Below, piece after piece: positions 18,101 to 26,866 of a DNA stretch of 63,745 nt. The notes beneath the pieces were generated by a model, which worked only from the letters and a program-made list of their open reading frames with translations, did no database searches and was not told where the DNA came from. Each line of letters opens with the position of its first letter. Position 1 is the stretch's first letter. Origin of the DNA: JADHMP01 sp964386915 (GTDB lineage: Bacteria > Bacteroidota > Bacteroidia > Flavobacteriales > Flavobacteriaceae); NCBI GenBank assembly GCA_964386915.1, contig CAYLUQ010000014.1, forward strand, positions 1 through 63,745, read 5' to 3'. Made by a program: the position numbers and the translations under genes.

Positions 18101-18564
18101 GACCATTGGGCCGATTGTATTTTGAAAGTATCTCCTTTGGTGACTTGAACAGTGTCTTTGTTTTCTCGGTCAATATACCACACATTATTGCCACCGCTCC
18201 GGTCTGAGAGAAACAAAATCGATTTACCATCTGGTGCATATTTGGGTTGAGAATCGAACGCTAAACCCGCGGTAATTCGAGTGGCTTTTCCTCCCCCTAT
18301 GGGCATTTCATAAAGATCACCCAATAAATCAAAGGCAATGGTTTGCCCATCTGGGCTTACATCTAAAGACATCCATGTGCCGCGATTGGTTTTAATATCA
18401 ATTTTTCGTTCGGCAACCAGGGGTAGCTTTTTTTCTTTTAGGGTGTCTTTTTTCTGAGTGAGAGAATCAGTCTGGGCTCCTAGAGAAGTTATTCCGCAAA
18501 GGCATAGCATGACGAAGAGCTTTTGAGCAAACGTATCAAATCCCTTTTTTTGGGTGTAAAACAT
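15196..18564 (-). CDS. TolB-like propeller plus amidohydrolase fusion, exported
   Basis: A 1122-residue protein with a signal peptide (LFVMLCLCGITSLGAQ). The first about 650 residues are WD40/PD40 propeller repeats (DVSPDGQTIAFD, YAPDGKSILFLSDRSGG, WSPDGNYIVVS). A glutamate-rich stretch (about residues 665-685) then links to an amidohydrolase: ATLITMEGDEIIEKG, KYILPGFVDTHAHMW (metal His residues, about 760), EHSFPV, and GVGSHGQLQGLGYHWEL, ending with ITPGKLADLLVLDKNP. The architecture is common in Bacteroidota; the substrate is unknown (cyclic amides or peptides are typical for the class). It lies between GH20 and GT2. Confidence 0.9.
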   Translation of the reverse strand: MFYTQKKGFDTFAQKLFVMLCLCGITSLGAQTDSLTQKKDTLKEKKLPLVAERKIDIKTNRGTWMSLDVSPDGQTIAFDLLGDLYEMPIGGGKATRITAGLAFDSQPKYAPDGKSILFLSDRSGGNNVWYIDRENKDTVQVTKGDTFKIQSAQWSPDGNYIVVSKGTRNLKLHLYHKEGGGGKQLLKEPESLKAVEPEFSPDGRYIWYAKRTSAWQYNAQFPQYQLAVYDREDGTSSPMTSRYGSAFTPTLSPDGKWLVYGTRYNDKTGLIARNLATQDEKWLAYPVQRDEQESIAPLGVLPAMSFTPDSQTILTTYGGKIYRIPINGGPAQNIPFEVEETLVLGPQLKFDYPIEDSATFDVTQIRDPKISPDGTAMAFTALDRLYVMDLKTKTHQRLTSFNHVEAQPTWSPNSKEIAFVTWDKNAAGHLYKVRADGKGKPIKLTTKAAVYSNPAWHDSNRIAVFEGARQQFQNASGPRAFMSKTDLVWIDGLKGGASHFISKAHHLSQPHFVHNENRIYLNHAEKGLVSIRWDGTDLKQYVKVEGITVYGSAYNDQHLLSDAPSAPEKKPSQASIILKAPKGTYALAQINNDIYVVTVPYIGAEPTLINVSDPEAAAFPALKLTEIGGQFPSWSQDGNTVYWSIGNAFFAYNIATALAEKKAAERKEENGEEEEEEKEEDGPAYSPNEFRVRVAAKRDIPKATYLLTNATLITMEGDEIIEKGAVLIENNRIKAVGPLASMEVSPNVHRIDVSGKYILPGFVDTHAHMWPSWDLHKNENWMYAANLAYGVTTTRDPQTGTTDVLTYADRVKAGNLIGPRVYSTGPGVGYWGYNIKSLEHARNVLKQYSEYYNTKTIKMYLTGNRKHRQWIIQAAKEQKLMPTTEGGLDFKLNLTQIIDGYPGHEHSFPVYPLYDDFISFVAQSQTAYTPTLLVSYGGPWAENYYYATENVQYDPKLNRFTPKSELDAKSRRRNAGWFMKEEHVFDDHAVFVKDLVEAGGIAGVGSHGQLQGLGYHWELWSMQSGGISNHNALKVATLLGADAIGLAKDLGSITPGKLADLLVLDKNPLDQIRNTNSLRYVIKNGRVYEADSLDELYPNPKKFGVKSWQESVPENVPGLSAN

Positions 18565-18579
18565 TTCTATTGATTTAAA

Positions 18580-20694
18580 TTATAATTCCATAGTTGCCTT
18601 TTTTTGTCCTTCGTCAAAGGGCTCTTGGCTTTCAAAATGGTCTTTTATTTTTTCTAAAAAGAGTAACTCGGCGTAAAACTGCCAGTCAAAGTTAAGGGTT
18701 TGATTGGCCGGATGTCGGTGATGATCCTGATCTAAGATATAGTCGTCGGGTTTATTTAAAATGCGGGTTTGACTATATACTGCTTCTAGTTCTTCACGAA
18801 GGTTTTCAAATTTTGCCTCTTGCTTTAAAATTTTGTCTAGGGCAACTTGCACTTCTGTTTCGGAAGAGGCATTGTCATATTGTTCCAACAACAAGAGGGT
18901 TTCAAAAGAAAAATGAGTGAGCTTAGACACTTGTTGATAAACCTCTATCATATATTGGTTTTTTGCCCCTCCCTTGAGCAAACGTTCCATTTTTTGGTTG
19001 TGTCCCTCGTTTAGTGCAACATATTTTTTAGCGGAGGCTAATCTTTTGGCATAACGAGTGGACCATTCGCCTTTTTGATTGGCTTCGGGCAAGGCAATGA
19101 GAAGTTCATCTTTGGGTTGCTCACTTTTTTTGAGGGAATTGCGATGTGCTTTGTCTACCACAAGTGCATTGACCCAAGCCCCAACAGGTCCTTCTAGAGA
19201 ATCAATGAAGGCATGACTTTCAGCAGCCCATTCGGAACCAAAAGTGCGGTGTCTAAAGGCTTTTTTATAGTCTTCTTTATTTCTTTTTTCACCTGTCCAA
19301 GTGTATTCGGCAAAAGCACCTATTCCTCTTTTGTAGAGTTCAAAATGTGGAGAATCATCATCCCAAAGGGTTAACAATAAGCCCTTTAATTTTCCATCAA
19401 TAGATTTTTCGGCAAAGGTTTTAATGTTATCAATATTACTTTCTCTAAGGGGCATGAGTGTCCAACGGGTTTGCCCTGCTGTAGCTCCCATCACTTGAAG
19501 CCCATTTTTAATGAACCATTCCATCGCTTTTTGATTGCCATAGGTTTCGGGGGTGTGATAGTTCCACCGCATATAAATACAATTTTTAGGAAACTTTTCT
19601 AAAAAGGCATTGAGTTTGGGCTCATTAGCTGCCCAAATAGAATCTACAGCAGCTTCAGAGATAGTGGTGTTGTAGATGGGACTCATAAGATTGGCTTGTT
19701 TTAGGGGCATGTCATCCCAAAAAATAGGGGTGCGTCCGTGTTCTTGGGCATAATCTGATACTTTATTGAGCCAATAGAGTTGGAGTTCTAAGGCAGATTG
19801 ACCACTGTTTCTTCCCGTTGTTTCCACTTCATCACCACCCACATGAAGATATTCGCCATGGGGAGTAATGGCAAGGGCTTCGTCATAGAGATCAAACTGT
19901 AGCTCATAGGTTTTAGGATCTAAGGGATTAAAAGCCCAATCGCTTTCTGGATCATCCCTTAAGTCAAAGTTTTTAGGGTGTTTTAAAATGAAAGAAGCGT
20001 GACCCAAACCTTGCACCAAGGGGCTAATGCTAATATGACGATCATGAGCATAATTACTAATGGCCAACCATTGATCGGCCGAAAAGGCATCGGCTGAACC
20101 TACTTCAGGATGGGTTTTATATTGTAATTTGTCTTCAATTTCTAAAATCACGCCATTGATTTTTTGACGGGCCATTTCGTCAATTAAAGCATAATAATAG
20201 GCTTCTTGATCGAGGTGGTGTTTAACGTCCCAGTGAACGCTTCTATAGGCTAGTTGCGGAAAATCTTTAATTTCAGCCAAGGGCAAGGACACCCCTTGTA
20301 AAGTGGCATCTTCTATTAGTTGATCTAGGGTCATAAAGCCATAAAAAAGCCCTGCGGCATCTTTGGCTTCAATCGAAATTTTTTGATCCGTAATATCCAA
20401 GAAATAGCCTTGGGCAGGCAAATCTAAGTCCTCATTGATTTGATAGGAAATTTGGGCTTGGGCTTCTGATGAACTCGTTTTTAGGTTTTGCGTGTAGTCC
20501 ATAAGAATGGGCAAAGCATCTTCTGTTGGGCTAAAGGCATATTTTAGATCTTCAGGAGCTAAAGACGAATAGCGTTCCTGTATGTTACTTTCTTGTGGAC
20601 TGGGTAAGAGTAAGAAGGTAGCTTTTTTATTGTTTTCACAAGAGAGGAGCATCAATGCTACCCCCAACACATAAAATGATATAGATTTTATCAT
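18580..20694 (-). CDS. GH20 beta-N-acetylhexosaminidase lipoprotein
   Basis: A 704-residue lipoprotein (ALMLLSCENN). The GH20b-like N-terminal domain is followed by the TIM barrel. It has AYRSVHWDVKHHL, then the catalytic Asp-Glu pair in YLHVGGDEVETTGRN (about residue 285), where the Asp orients the N-acetyl group for substrate-assisted catalysis. LLLTLWDDDSPHFEL follows later. It would release GlcNAc or GalNAc from the non-reducing ends of glycans at the cell surface or in the periplasm. Its ATG overlaps the DUF1080 stop by 4 bases. Confidence 0.9.
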   Translation of the reverse strand: MIKSISFYVLGVALMLLSCENNKKATFLLLPSPQESNIQERYSSLAPEDLKYAFSPTEDALPILMDYTQNLKTSSSEAQAQISYQINEDLDLPAQGYFLDITDQKISIEAKDAAGLFYGFMTLDQLIEDATLQGVSLPLAEIKDFPQLAYRSVHWDVKHHLDQEAYYYALIDEMARQKINGVILEIEDKLQYKTHPEVGSADAFSADQWLAISNYAHDRHISISPLVQGLGHASFILKHPKNFDLRDDPESDWAFNPLDPKTYELQFDLYDEALAITPHGEYLHVGGDEVETTGRNSGQSALELQLYWLNKVSDYAQEHGRTPIFWDDMPLKQANLMSPIYNTTISEAAVDSIWAANEPKLNAFLEKFPKNCIYMRWNYHTPETYGNQKAMEWFIKNGLQVMGATAGQTRWTLMPLRESNIDNIKTFAEKSIDGKLKGLLLTLWDDDSPHFELYKRGIGAFAEYTWTGEKRNKEDYKKAFRHRTFGSEWAAESHAFIDSLEGPVGAWVNALVVDKAHRNSLKKSEQPKDELLIALPEANQKGEWSTRYAKRLASAKKYVALNEGHNQKMERLLKGGAKNQYMIEVYQQVSKLTHFSFETLLLLEQYDNASSETEVQVALDKILKQEAKFENLREELEAVYSQTRILNKPDDYILDQDHHRHPANQTLNFDWQFYAELLFLEKIKDHFESQEPFDEGQKKATMEL

Positions 20695-21449
20695 AGTTTC
20701 TTTATTTTAATGTTTCTAAAGGCCAAAGAGCTGCCGTGATCTTGCAAGCCTATATAGCCCGTTTTAAATTTTCCATAATCAGTATTCAACTTCCATTTAC
20801 CAGAATTTTTTTTAGCCTGCCATTCTTCAGACCAGGGTTCAAATTCCAATACTTTTTTTCCATTCAACCAATGTTCCACTTTTTGAGGAGTAAAAACAAT
20901 TTTAGAACTGTTCCAGTTTCCGGTGGGATAGAGTATTTTTTGAGCGGGATCAGCCTCGTGCATGGCATAGTCTGCGGCTGTTTGCTGCAAGGGTTTTAAT
21001 TCATGAGGATTTTCAGTATAGCCCAAACTCAGGTTATAGGCCGTAATATCATCATATTTTGTGTAATTTTCATCGTCTATAATTTGATATTCTGGTGCCA
21101 CAACAGGAATGCCATCATAGCCTTCTTTAACATGATAGAAAATGCCGCTGTTGCCCCCGGGAGGAATTTTCCATTCTAAATACAATTCAAAATTGTCAAA
21201 TTCTTCGGCAGCATAAATGAGGTCTCTACTGCCTTTGTAATCGTATTGGTCTTCTGTGATCTTTTCTGAAACAAAGGTGAGGGTATTGTCTTCAATGCCC
21301 CAACCGGGAGGGAGCGAGTCACCATTGTAGGCGCGCCACCCAGCTGTTGAAGTACCGTCAAAAAGAACAATCCAATCATTTGATTTGGTGTTGGGTTTTT
21401 CTTGGCAAGCAGCAAGAATTAAGAGAAGAGAAAGCGCATAATTTTTCAT
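20691..21449 (-). CDS. DUF1080 (3-keto-disaccharide hydrolase family) lipoprotein
   Basis: A 252-residue lipoprotein (LLLILAACQEK). A single DUF1080 jelly-roll covers most of the protein: DWIVLFDGTSTAGWRAYNGD, EFDNFELYLEWKIPPGGNSGIFYHV, then YQIIDDENYTK and WNSSKIVFTPQKVEHWLNGKKVLEFEPWS. The family is named for 3-keto-disaccharide hydrolase activity, which would need a partner dehydrogenase making the 3-keto sugar. It overlaps both the SASA and the GH20 genes by 4 bases, so the three are translationally coupled. Confidence 0.9.
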   Translation of the reverse strand: MKNYALSLLLILAACQEKPNTKSNDWIVLFDGTSTAGWRAYNGDSLPPGWGIEDNTLTFVSEKITEDQYDYKGSRDLIYAAEEFDNFELYLEWKIPPGGNSGIFYHVKEGYDGIPVVAPEYQIIDDENYTKYDDITAYNLSLGYTENPHELKPLQQTAADYAMHEADPAQKILYPTGNWNSSKIVFTPQKVEHWLNGKKVLEFEPWSEEWQAKKNSGKWKLNTDYGKFKTGYIGLQDHGSSLAFRNIKIKKL

Positions 21450-23524
21450 AGGGAAGTGGTATTAAAGGAGGAAGCAGGAAGCCCCTCATGATTAAAAAGG
21501 GTAGCGTCAAAATAATTTTTCCAGCCATAACGAACATCTTTGGGTTGTTTGACTCTGGGGTGCGACACCACCACATGGTTATCTACAATTTTGGCATTGG
21601 CCGGATAGAAAGTGCCCTCCGTTCCTGCAATTTCAAATCCGTTTAGAGATCCTTTTTGCAGAAGACCCTCTTGGGCATAGTCAAAATAGACTTCTATAGT
21701 GTTTTTGTTGATTTTGTGATTTTTATAGAGCGGTCCGCTGGGGATTATGCTTTGTTGTCCATATTCGTTCGCAAAGGCAAAACGGGCTAGCCGCGCTCCT
21801 ACATCTTGTTTGTTGGCCGGATGAATATCGCCTTCTTCACCAATGTCTAGCGTTACGACCATACCCGTTTGAGGAACTGCTAGGCTTTTTCTTTGCGCAT
21901 CTCGAAGGGCTTGAGATTGCTGTTGGGGGCTGTATTTATAGGGTGCAATTTGAACAAAATAAAAAGGGAATTTTGAGTCCCACTGGCGGCGCCAATCCAC
22001 AATCATGCTCGAAAATAATTCTTCATAGTCCTGAAAATTATTCACATTGCTTTCTCCTTGATACCATAAAGCTCCTTTAATTGCATAGGGAACAAGAGGT
22101 TGCAGCATTTTTTCATTCAAAATGCCAAAGGCATTGGGGTTGTTGAGCGTAATGCCATAACTCAACATTTTATCTAAATAGCCTTCGTTTTGAAGAAGTT
22201 CTGCATTGCTGTAATTGTGTTGATAGAAATAGCCATTTATATAAAAAGCCTGTTGTTTAAAATGCCAAACGCCTTCTTCAATAGAGTGTGTTTTGCCCTC
22301 ATGTGCTATAAAAATATTGCCACTAAAACCACCCCCACCTCTTAGATCGATTACGCGCACTGCAAGGGTGTTTTCACCCTCTCGTAAAAGGGCTCTTGGA
22401 ATCACATATCGAATTTCGCTACAACAAGACCACGATTGACCTAATAGAACACCGTTGAGATACGTCTGGCTCCAATCGTCTATTCCGCCTTCAAACACGA
22501 GCTCATAAGAACCGCTTTCAGCTAGAGATAAATCAAATTTTTTACGATACCAAACAACGCCATCATCTCCCCATTTGTTGTTGTTAAACAAAGACTCAAA
22601 AGGTAAAATCATTTTATTTGAAGGAATGTCCTCCGTGTTTTTTAATTGGATGCCTGTCCAATCATCAGTATTAAGGGTAATGTTTTCGAAGCCTTTATCG
22701 TTAAAGGATAAGTTTTGTAAAGCTAAGCTGTCATTGGGTTGTGGTGCTTTTTGAGCTTTATGTTCTAGAAAGCCCTCGTTGAGTTGGCGAATAGAGTCAT
22801 TGTATTTAAGTTGTGTGGCTTTCAGATTTTCATACCCACCAACGGCTAACAATTCTTTTACGGCCTCTTTCGTCATGCTGTGTTTGGCGAGTTCCTCTAA
22901 GCGCATCCAAGCCTCTACACGAGTGCCTCCCCAACTCGTGTTTAAAATGCCTACCGGAACACCCAATTTTTCATATAATTCTCGGGCAAAGAAATAGCCT
23001 ACTGCACTAAAACTTTTGATGGTAGTTGGGTGCGCCACTTGCCATTTTGCATCTTTCAATTTTGTGCCGGTTAAATCACGTGGCACAGAAAACATCCTTA
23101 TGGAGTTGAAGTCTGCATTGGCAATTTCTTCCTCTTGATTGTTTATTCTTTGGCCCAAAGTCCATTGCATGTTAGACTGCCCTGAGGCAAGCCAAACTTC
23201 ACCAATCAGCACATCTTGCAAGATTAAGCTTTGAGCACCAGTTTCAATTTCTATAGTATAGGGTCCTCCAAAGGAAGGGGTTTCTAGTCGTGCAAGCCAC
23301 TCTCCGTTGGCATCAACCTCTGCCGATGAGGTGGCTCCCCATGTCGCTTTTATCTTGATTAGGGCTCCCGGTTGCCCTTTGCCCCAAATGGGCACTGTGG
23401 CCTCTTGTTGCAAAACCATATGGTCTGAAAAAAGGGGAGCCAGGGTGGCAGGTGTTGGCGGAGAACAACTCCAAAAAAGCATCATTGTGCTTAAATAAAA
23501 CATCCAAGATTTAAATGATAGCAT
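21446..23524 (-). CDS. Sialate O-acetylesterase (SASA family), lipoprotein
   Basis: A 692-residue protein with a lipoprotein signal (MMLFWSCSPP). An SGNH-type esterase is interrupted by a beta-sandwich insert (about residues 270-430, including DDWSQTYLNGVLLGQSWSC, a galactose-binding-like fold). The nucleophile motif is ASGQSNMQW (about residue 115) and a second family motif is LWYQGESNVNN (about 488); the catalytic His lies in EEGDIHPANKQDVGARL. The family removes O-acetyl groups from sialic acids or acetylated plant/algal polysaccharides. It is first in the SASA-DUF1080-GH20 set. Confidence 0.92.
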   Translation of the reverse strand: MLSFKSWMFYLSTMMLFWSCSPPTPATLAPLFSDHMVLQQEATVPIWGKGQPGALIKIKATWGATSSAEVDANGEWLARLETPSFGGPYTIEIETGAQSLILQDVLIGEVWLASGQSNMQWTLGQRINNQEEEIANADFNSIRMFSVPRDLTGTKLKDAKWQVAHPTTIKSFSAVGYFFARELYEKLGVPVGILNTSWGGTRVEAWMRLEELAKHSMTKEAVKELLAVGGYENLKATQLKYNDSIRQLNEGFLEHKAQKAPQPNDSLALQNLSFNDKGFENITLNTDDWTGIQLKNTEDIPSNKMILPFESLFNNNKWGDDGVVWYRKKFDLSLAESGSYELVFEGGIDDWSQTYLNGVLLGQSWSCCSEIRYVIPRALLREGENTLAVRVIDLRGGGGFSGNIFIAHEGKTHSIEEGVWHFKQQAFYINGYFYQHNYSNAELLQNEGYLDKMLSYGITLNNPNAFGILNEKMLQPLVPYAIKGALWYQGESNVNNFQDYEELFSSMIVDWRRQWDSKFPFYFVQIAPYKYSPQQQSQALRDAQRKSLAVPQTGMVVTLDIGEEGDIHPANKQDVGARLARFAFANEYGQQSIIPSGPLYKNHKINKNTIEVYFDYAQEGLLQKGSLNGFEIAGTEGTFYPANAKIVDNHVVVSHPRVKQPKDVRYGWKNYFDATLFNHEGLPASSFNTTSL

Positions 23525-23594
23525 ACCGATTTATTAAATAATGTAGTTAAAGCTAATCAAAATTTAATTAATGGAGGCAAGCTTGAAATTAAGC

Positions 23595-24011
23595 TTAAGG
23601 ACTAAAAAATTCCTCTTCGGAAATCACCGTAAAGTTTCCTTCCATAGAGGCGTCATAAAAAAACGTGAAGGTGTGTTTTTCACCAAAATTGACCACCGTT
23701 TTTTGTTTGTCTTCATAGAAAAACTCTTTGGATTTATATTGCACATAAATACGTTCAATGGGAAGGTTTTCAAATAAATATTTTTCGTTGTTACGAATGT
23801 AGATATGTGAAATATATTTTTTGTATTGATCTCGAATGCACACAATGATATCGTGGTCAACGGTGTTAATTACTAAAAGGGAGGCATTGGAATTTTCATT
23901 GACCACATCTGGCGGAAACCTATGAGCAAAGGTTTTGTCTCCAGTTTGTCCTCTTTGTGCTGCAAGTTGAAAAGGCACAATTAGAAGTATGAAATAGAAA
24001 AATGTTTTCAT
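23595..24011 (-). CDS. Secreted protein of unknown function
   Basis: From the ATG at 24011 the product is about 138 residues with a clean signal peptide (MKTFFYFILLIVPFQLAAQ). A start 7 codons further upstream is also open. The mature part is short and beta-rich (SLLVINTVDHDIIVCIRDQYKKY, IERIYVQYKSKEFFYED, NFGEKHTFTFFYDA) with no motif I recognise. It may be a small surface or periplasmic protein. It lies between SASA and DUF5916 on the same strand with gaps of about 60-70 bases. Confidence 0.6.
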   Translation of the reverse strand: MKTFFYFILLIVPFQLAAQRGQTGDKTFAHRFPPDVVNENSNASLLVINTVDHDIIVCIRDQYKKYISHIYIRNNEKYLFENLPIERIYVQYKSKEFFYEDKQKTVVNFGEKHTFTFFYDASMEGNFTVISEEEFFSP

Positions 24012-24071
24012 GGCGGGCTTCTTTAAGTTCACTTCTAAAAGTACAAAAAAATTGATTAGACAATTGCTTTT

Positions 24072-26300
24072 TTATAGGTTCAGCCAGTAGGTCATTTTAA
24101 GGTTAATGCTTCTATAGCGCGGTTGCAATTCTGGCAGGGTATAGTAGTTGTTGTTGTAGACAATATAAAGATCAGACAAAGGGGCAAAACGCCATTGCAA
24201 ACGGGAATTAAACCCTAAGTTTTCAGATTGCGAACTAAATTGAATGAGGGTTGACCAAAAAAGATTTTTACTAAAAGTAAAATCAAATTTTGGACCCACT
24301 AACCACAGTTTAGTGGTGGGTTGATTGGGGAGTTGGGTGATGTGATCATAATTTAATTTTAAAGTGGTGACTAAGCGCGGTTGAAGTCGCAAACTCACAT
24401 TGTTGGTCACAGAATATTTTAGACCACCATAAAATTGACCATAGCTTTGGGTGCTTAGAAAAGTGAGCTTTCGTTTTCGGTCCGATTGAAAGGAAAGTTC
24501 CACGTTGTTGGAATAATAATAAGCTTCTCCTTGCAATGGGCTTTCAGGATTTATGCCAGTAGGGTCAAAATCGGCATTTAAAAACTCGTTTCGGTCAAAA
24601 TAGGAGAGTCCTAAAACGGTTTGATTATTAAAATTTATTTCGAAAGTGGTGCGCAAGGTGCGTTCTAAGAGTTTGTTGTTGAGATCGGGCTTGGTCCACA
24701 ACCAAATATTTTGGCGTAGTTCATAAAAATTAACACGACCCTTTTTGGGGTAAAAGAAATGGGCATATTCCGGCACTGTTTTAATAACACCCTTTCGCCT
24801 GAGTAAGCCAAGATCTATTCTAAAGTCGTCTCCTAAATAATCTACCTCAAAGCCAATTCGGTTTCTTCTCGTTTCACGTTCAAGGGCAAAACCACTGCTG
24901 AGGTTGTCATTTCCTTGTTGTGGGCTTTGGGAATAATAAAAAAAATAGCGTCCCTTCCAGAGGTTGTCCATGGTGTTCAAATCATATTCGAGTCCAGCTA
25001 ATCGGTTAAAACGATCTTTTTCTTCTAAAAAGGAATAGCTTTTGGTAGCCTCTCTATTAATGAACAAGAGTTTGAGCCTAGACCGACTAAACACATTTTT
25101 TTGAAGAGACAAAACCGTGTTGTTTTGAGAAGCAATTTCATTAACTAAATCTTCGTCTGTGAGCATGTTGAGAAAGCCAATGCGCCAATTGTTATTGAGT
25201 TTTCCACTCAAGCGGGCGCCGGCAATAATTCTATTTTCGATAGTATTGCCATCTTTGTCTCGGGCTACCCCTATCCGTCGGGTTAAAAAAGGAGTCACCA
25301 TTCTAGCTGCTCCAAAATTGGAAAACAAGTCGCTGTTTTGAAGAAAAAACTGCCTTTTTTCAGGCACTACAATTTCAAATTGAGTGAGGTTAATAATTTC
25401 ATCGTCAACTTCTACCTGAGAAAAATCTGGATTGAGGGTTAAATCGAGATTGAGTCCATTTCCAATAGGCACTTTAACATCTCCTCCAGTGGTAATTCTT
25501 TCTGTTTGGAGTTCTGCGGGAAATTGTTTTTCAGATCGGGTGTTCACATAGGGTATAATTGACAAAGGGGTGTTAGACTTACCCAGGGGTCTATCAAACT
25601 GAAGGGTGCCCATAAAGGCTAAATTAAAGTCTTTATATACTTGCGGAATATAGGCCCAAGAGGTGCGAACACCTAATTGGGTGTCAAAACGGAAAAAGTT
25701 AAAGCGCCAGGAGGTGCTGTTTTCCGGAAAATTAAGAGATGCTAACGGAATGCGCATTTCAATGATGAAATAGCCCTCATATGTTTCCCCTTCTACATCA
25801 AATTTAACATCCCAATCGCGATTAATGTCGCTGCGCGCATCCCCAACCCCTCCGTTCGAAATAAGGAGATCACTTTTCACGCCAAATGGATTGGAACCAA
25901 ACATATAGGCGGTGTTACCATCACTATAGGTGTCTATAGTAAAGTTAATTTTATCGGAGGCTGCTCCACTAAAATCTCTGCGTAATGAGGGGGTAATGTA
26001 TTGGTCGGAGCTGCTGTAGGCCTTGCATAGCAGATATAAATTTTGCTCATCAAAAAGCATTTTTAGAGTGGTGGGATGTTCAATATTGGTGGAATTGATA
26101 GGAAAATGTTGCCAACCAATTGTAGCTTCTTGGGCAGTGGCCCAAGCCACCTCTAGTTCTTTTCCGTCAATGGTGATGGGCTCCTCAATATGTTGCACCA
26201 AAAGTGTGGGTTTTTCTTCCTGGGCACTTAACCAAAAGCTAGCCCCTAGTAGAAGAAAAAAAAGCTTCCCCCAAGCTAAAAAGCACCTCCAAACGGGCAA
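24072..26300 (-). CDS. DUF5916 outer-membrane protein with CBM9-like N-terminal domain
   Basis: About 742 residues. After a signal peptide (LFFLLLGASFWLSAQ) a CBM9-like domain covers roughly the first 200 residues (ITIDGKELEVAWATAQ, YFIIEMRIPLASLNF). The rest is a DUF5916 beta-barrel with many aromatic strands ending in YRSINLKMTYWLNL. A DUF5916 role in outer-membrane binding or transport of carbohydrates is suspected but unproven. An ATG at 26369 is open but gives an overlong leader and places the palindrome at 26303-26318 inside the gene. The TTG at 26300 is the only other in-frame start and is preferred. Confidence 0.85.
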   Translation of the reverse strand: MPVWRCFLAWGKLFFLLLGASFWLSAQEEKPTLLVQHIEEPITIDGKELEVAWATAQEATIGWQHFPINSTNIEHPTTLKMLFDEQNLYLLCKAYSSSDQYITPSLRRDFSGAASDKINFTIDTYSDGNTAYMFGSNPFGVKSDLLISNGGVGDARSDINRDWDVKFDVEGETYEGYFIIEMRIPLASLNFPENSTSWRFNFFRFDTQLGVRTSWAYIPQVYKDFNLAFMGTLQFDRPLGKSNTPLSIIPYVNTRSEKQFPAELQTERITTGGDVKVPIGNGLNLDLTLNPDFSQVEVDDEIINLTQFEIVVPEKRQFFLQNSDLFSNFGAARMVTPFLTRRIGVARDKDGNTIENRIIAGARLSGKLNNNWRIGFLNMLTDEDLVNEIASQNNTVLSLQKNVFSRSRLKLLFINREATKSYSFLEEKDRFNRLAGLEYDLNTMDNLWKGRYFFYYSQSPQQGNDNLSSGFALERETRRNRIGFEVDYLGDDFRIDLGLLRRKGVIKTVPEYAHFFYPKKGRVNFYELRQNIWLWTKPDLNNKLLERTLRTTFEINFNNQTVLGLSYFDRNEFLNADFDPTGINPESPLQGEAYYYSNNVELSFQSDRKRKLTFLSTQSYGQFYGGLKYSVTNNVSLRLQPRLVTTLKLNYDHITQLPNQPTTKLWLVGPKFDFTFSKNLFWSTLIQFSSQSENLGFNSRLQWRFAPLSDLYIVYNNNYYTLPELQPRYRSINLKMTYWLNL

Positions 26301-26302
26301 TA

Positions 26303-26318
26303 TCGTTAACGTTAACGA
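26303..26318. promoter_or_regulatory. CG-centred palindromic operator, site 1 (LacI-type)
   Basis: TCGTTAACGTTAACGA, a perfect 16-base palindrome centred on CG, the hallmark of LacI/GalR-family operators. It lies immediately before the preferred TTG start of the DUF5916 gene. An almost identical 18-base site lies before the GH88 operon at 34202-34219. No LacI-family gene is in the window, so the regulator is unidentified. Confidence 0.65.
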
Positions 26319-26440
26319 AAATTGGACGTTAGATTGGGATAAGGAATGTAATGGCAGATGATGATTCAATCCGACAAAATTTTTGATATGCTATCGAAGG
26401 TAAACATTTAAAGTTTACACCGTGCAAGTTTAAGACACAA

Positions 26441-26467
26441 AAAATCCCCCAGAAAGGAGGATTTTTT
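26441..26467 (-). terminator. Terminator after the amt-PII operon
   Basis: An inverted repeat of about 11 bases (AAAATCC with a C-run pairing with GGAGGATTTT, loop around 26451-26455) lies 25 bases after the PII stop. Read on the minus strand it ends in a T run, as in a rho-independent terminator. The flanking A and T runs also make it potentially bidirectional. Confidence 0.75.
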
Positions 26468-26491
26468 GTTTTGAGTATTGCTGAACTAAAA

Positions 26492-26833
26492 TCAAACAAT
26501 GGCTTTTCCACCTCTGACCTTGGTGCTAATTCGAATAGCATCTTCTACCGGATAGATGAAGATTTTGCCATCTCCAACATTTCCTTCAGAGGCATTATCC
26601 AAAATAACATCAACACATTTTTCCAAATTTTCATCACTAATCACACAAATGATCATAATGCGGTTTTGTAAAATAAGCGATTGTTCTGTTCCTCTATAGC
26701 GTTCGGAATAGCTTTTTTGAAGGCCAGTACCCTTAACAGGGATTGCTGTTAAACAGGGGATTTCAGCCTGTTTAAGTCCTTTTTGTACAGCTTTTAATTT
26801 GGAGGGTCTTATAATTGCTTCTACTCGTTTCAT
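26492..26833 (-). CDS. Nitrogen regulatory protein P-II
   Basis: A 113-residue GlnB/GlnK-type signal protein that senses 2-oxoglutarate and ATP/ADP and blocks ammonium transporters when nitrogen is plentiful. It starts MKRVEAIIRPSKLKAVQKGL. The T-loop reads GLQKSYSERYRGTEQ with the Tyr of the usual uridylylation site, and the C-terminal signature is GNVGDGKIFIYPVEDAIRI. It lies 33 bases after amt, the classic amtB-glnK arrangement, which points to control of that transporter. Confidence 0.93.
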   Translation of the reverse strand: MKRVEAIIRPSKLKAVQKGLKQAEIPCLTAIPVKGTGLQKSYSERYRGTEQSLILQNRIMIICVISDENLEKCVDVILDNASEGNVGDGKIFIYPVEDAIRISTKVRGGKAIV

Positions 26834-26866
26834 GACTAAAAAAAGTTAGGTTATAAATGGAAATAT

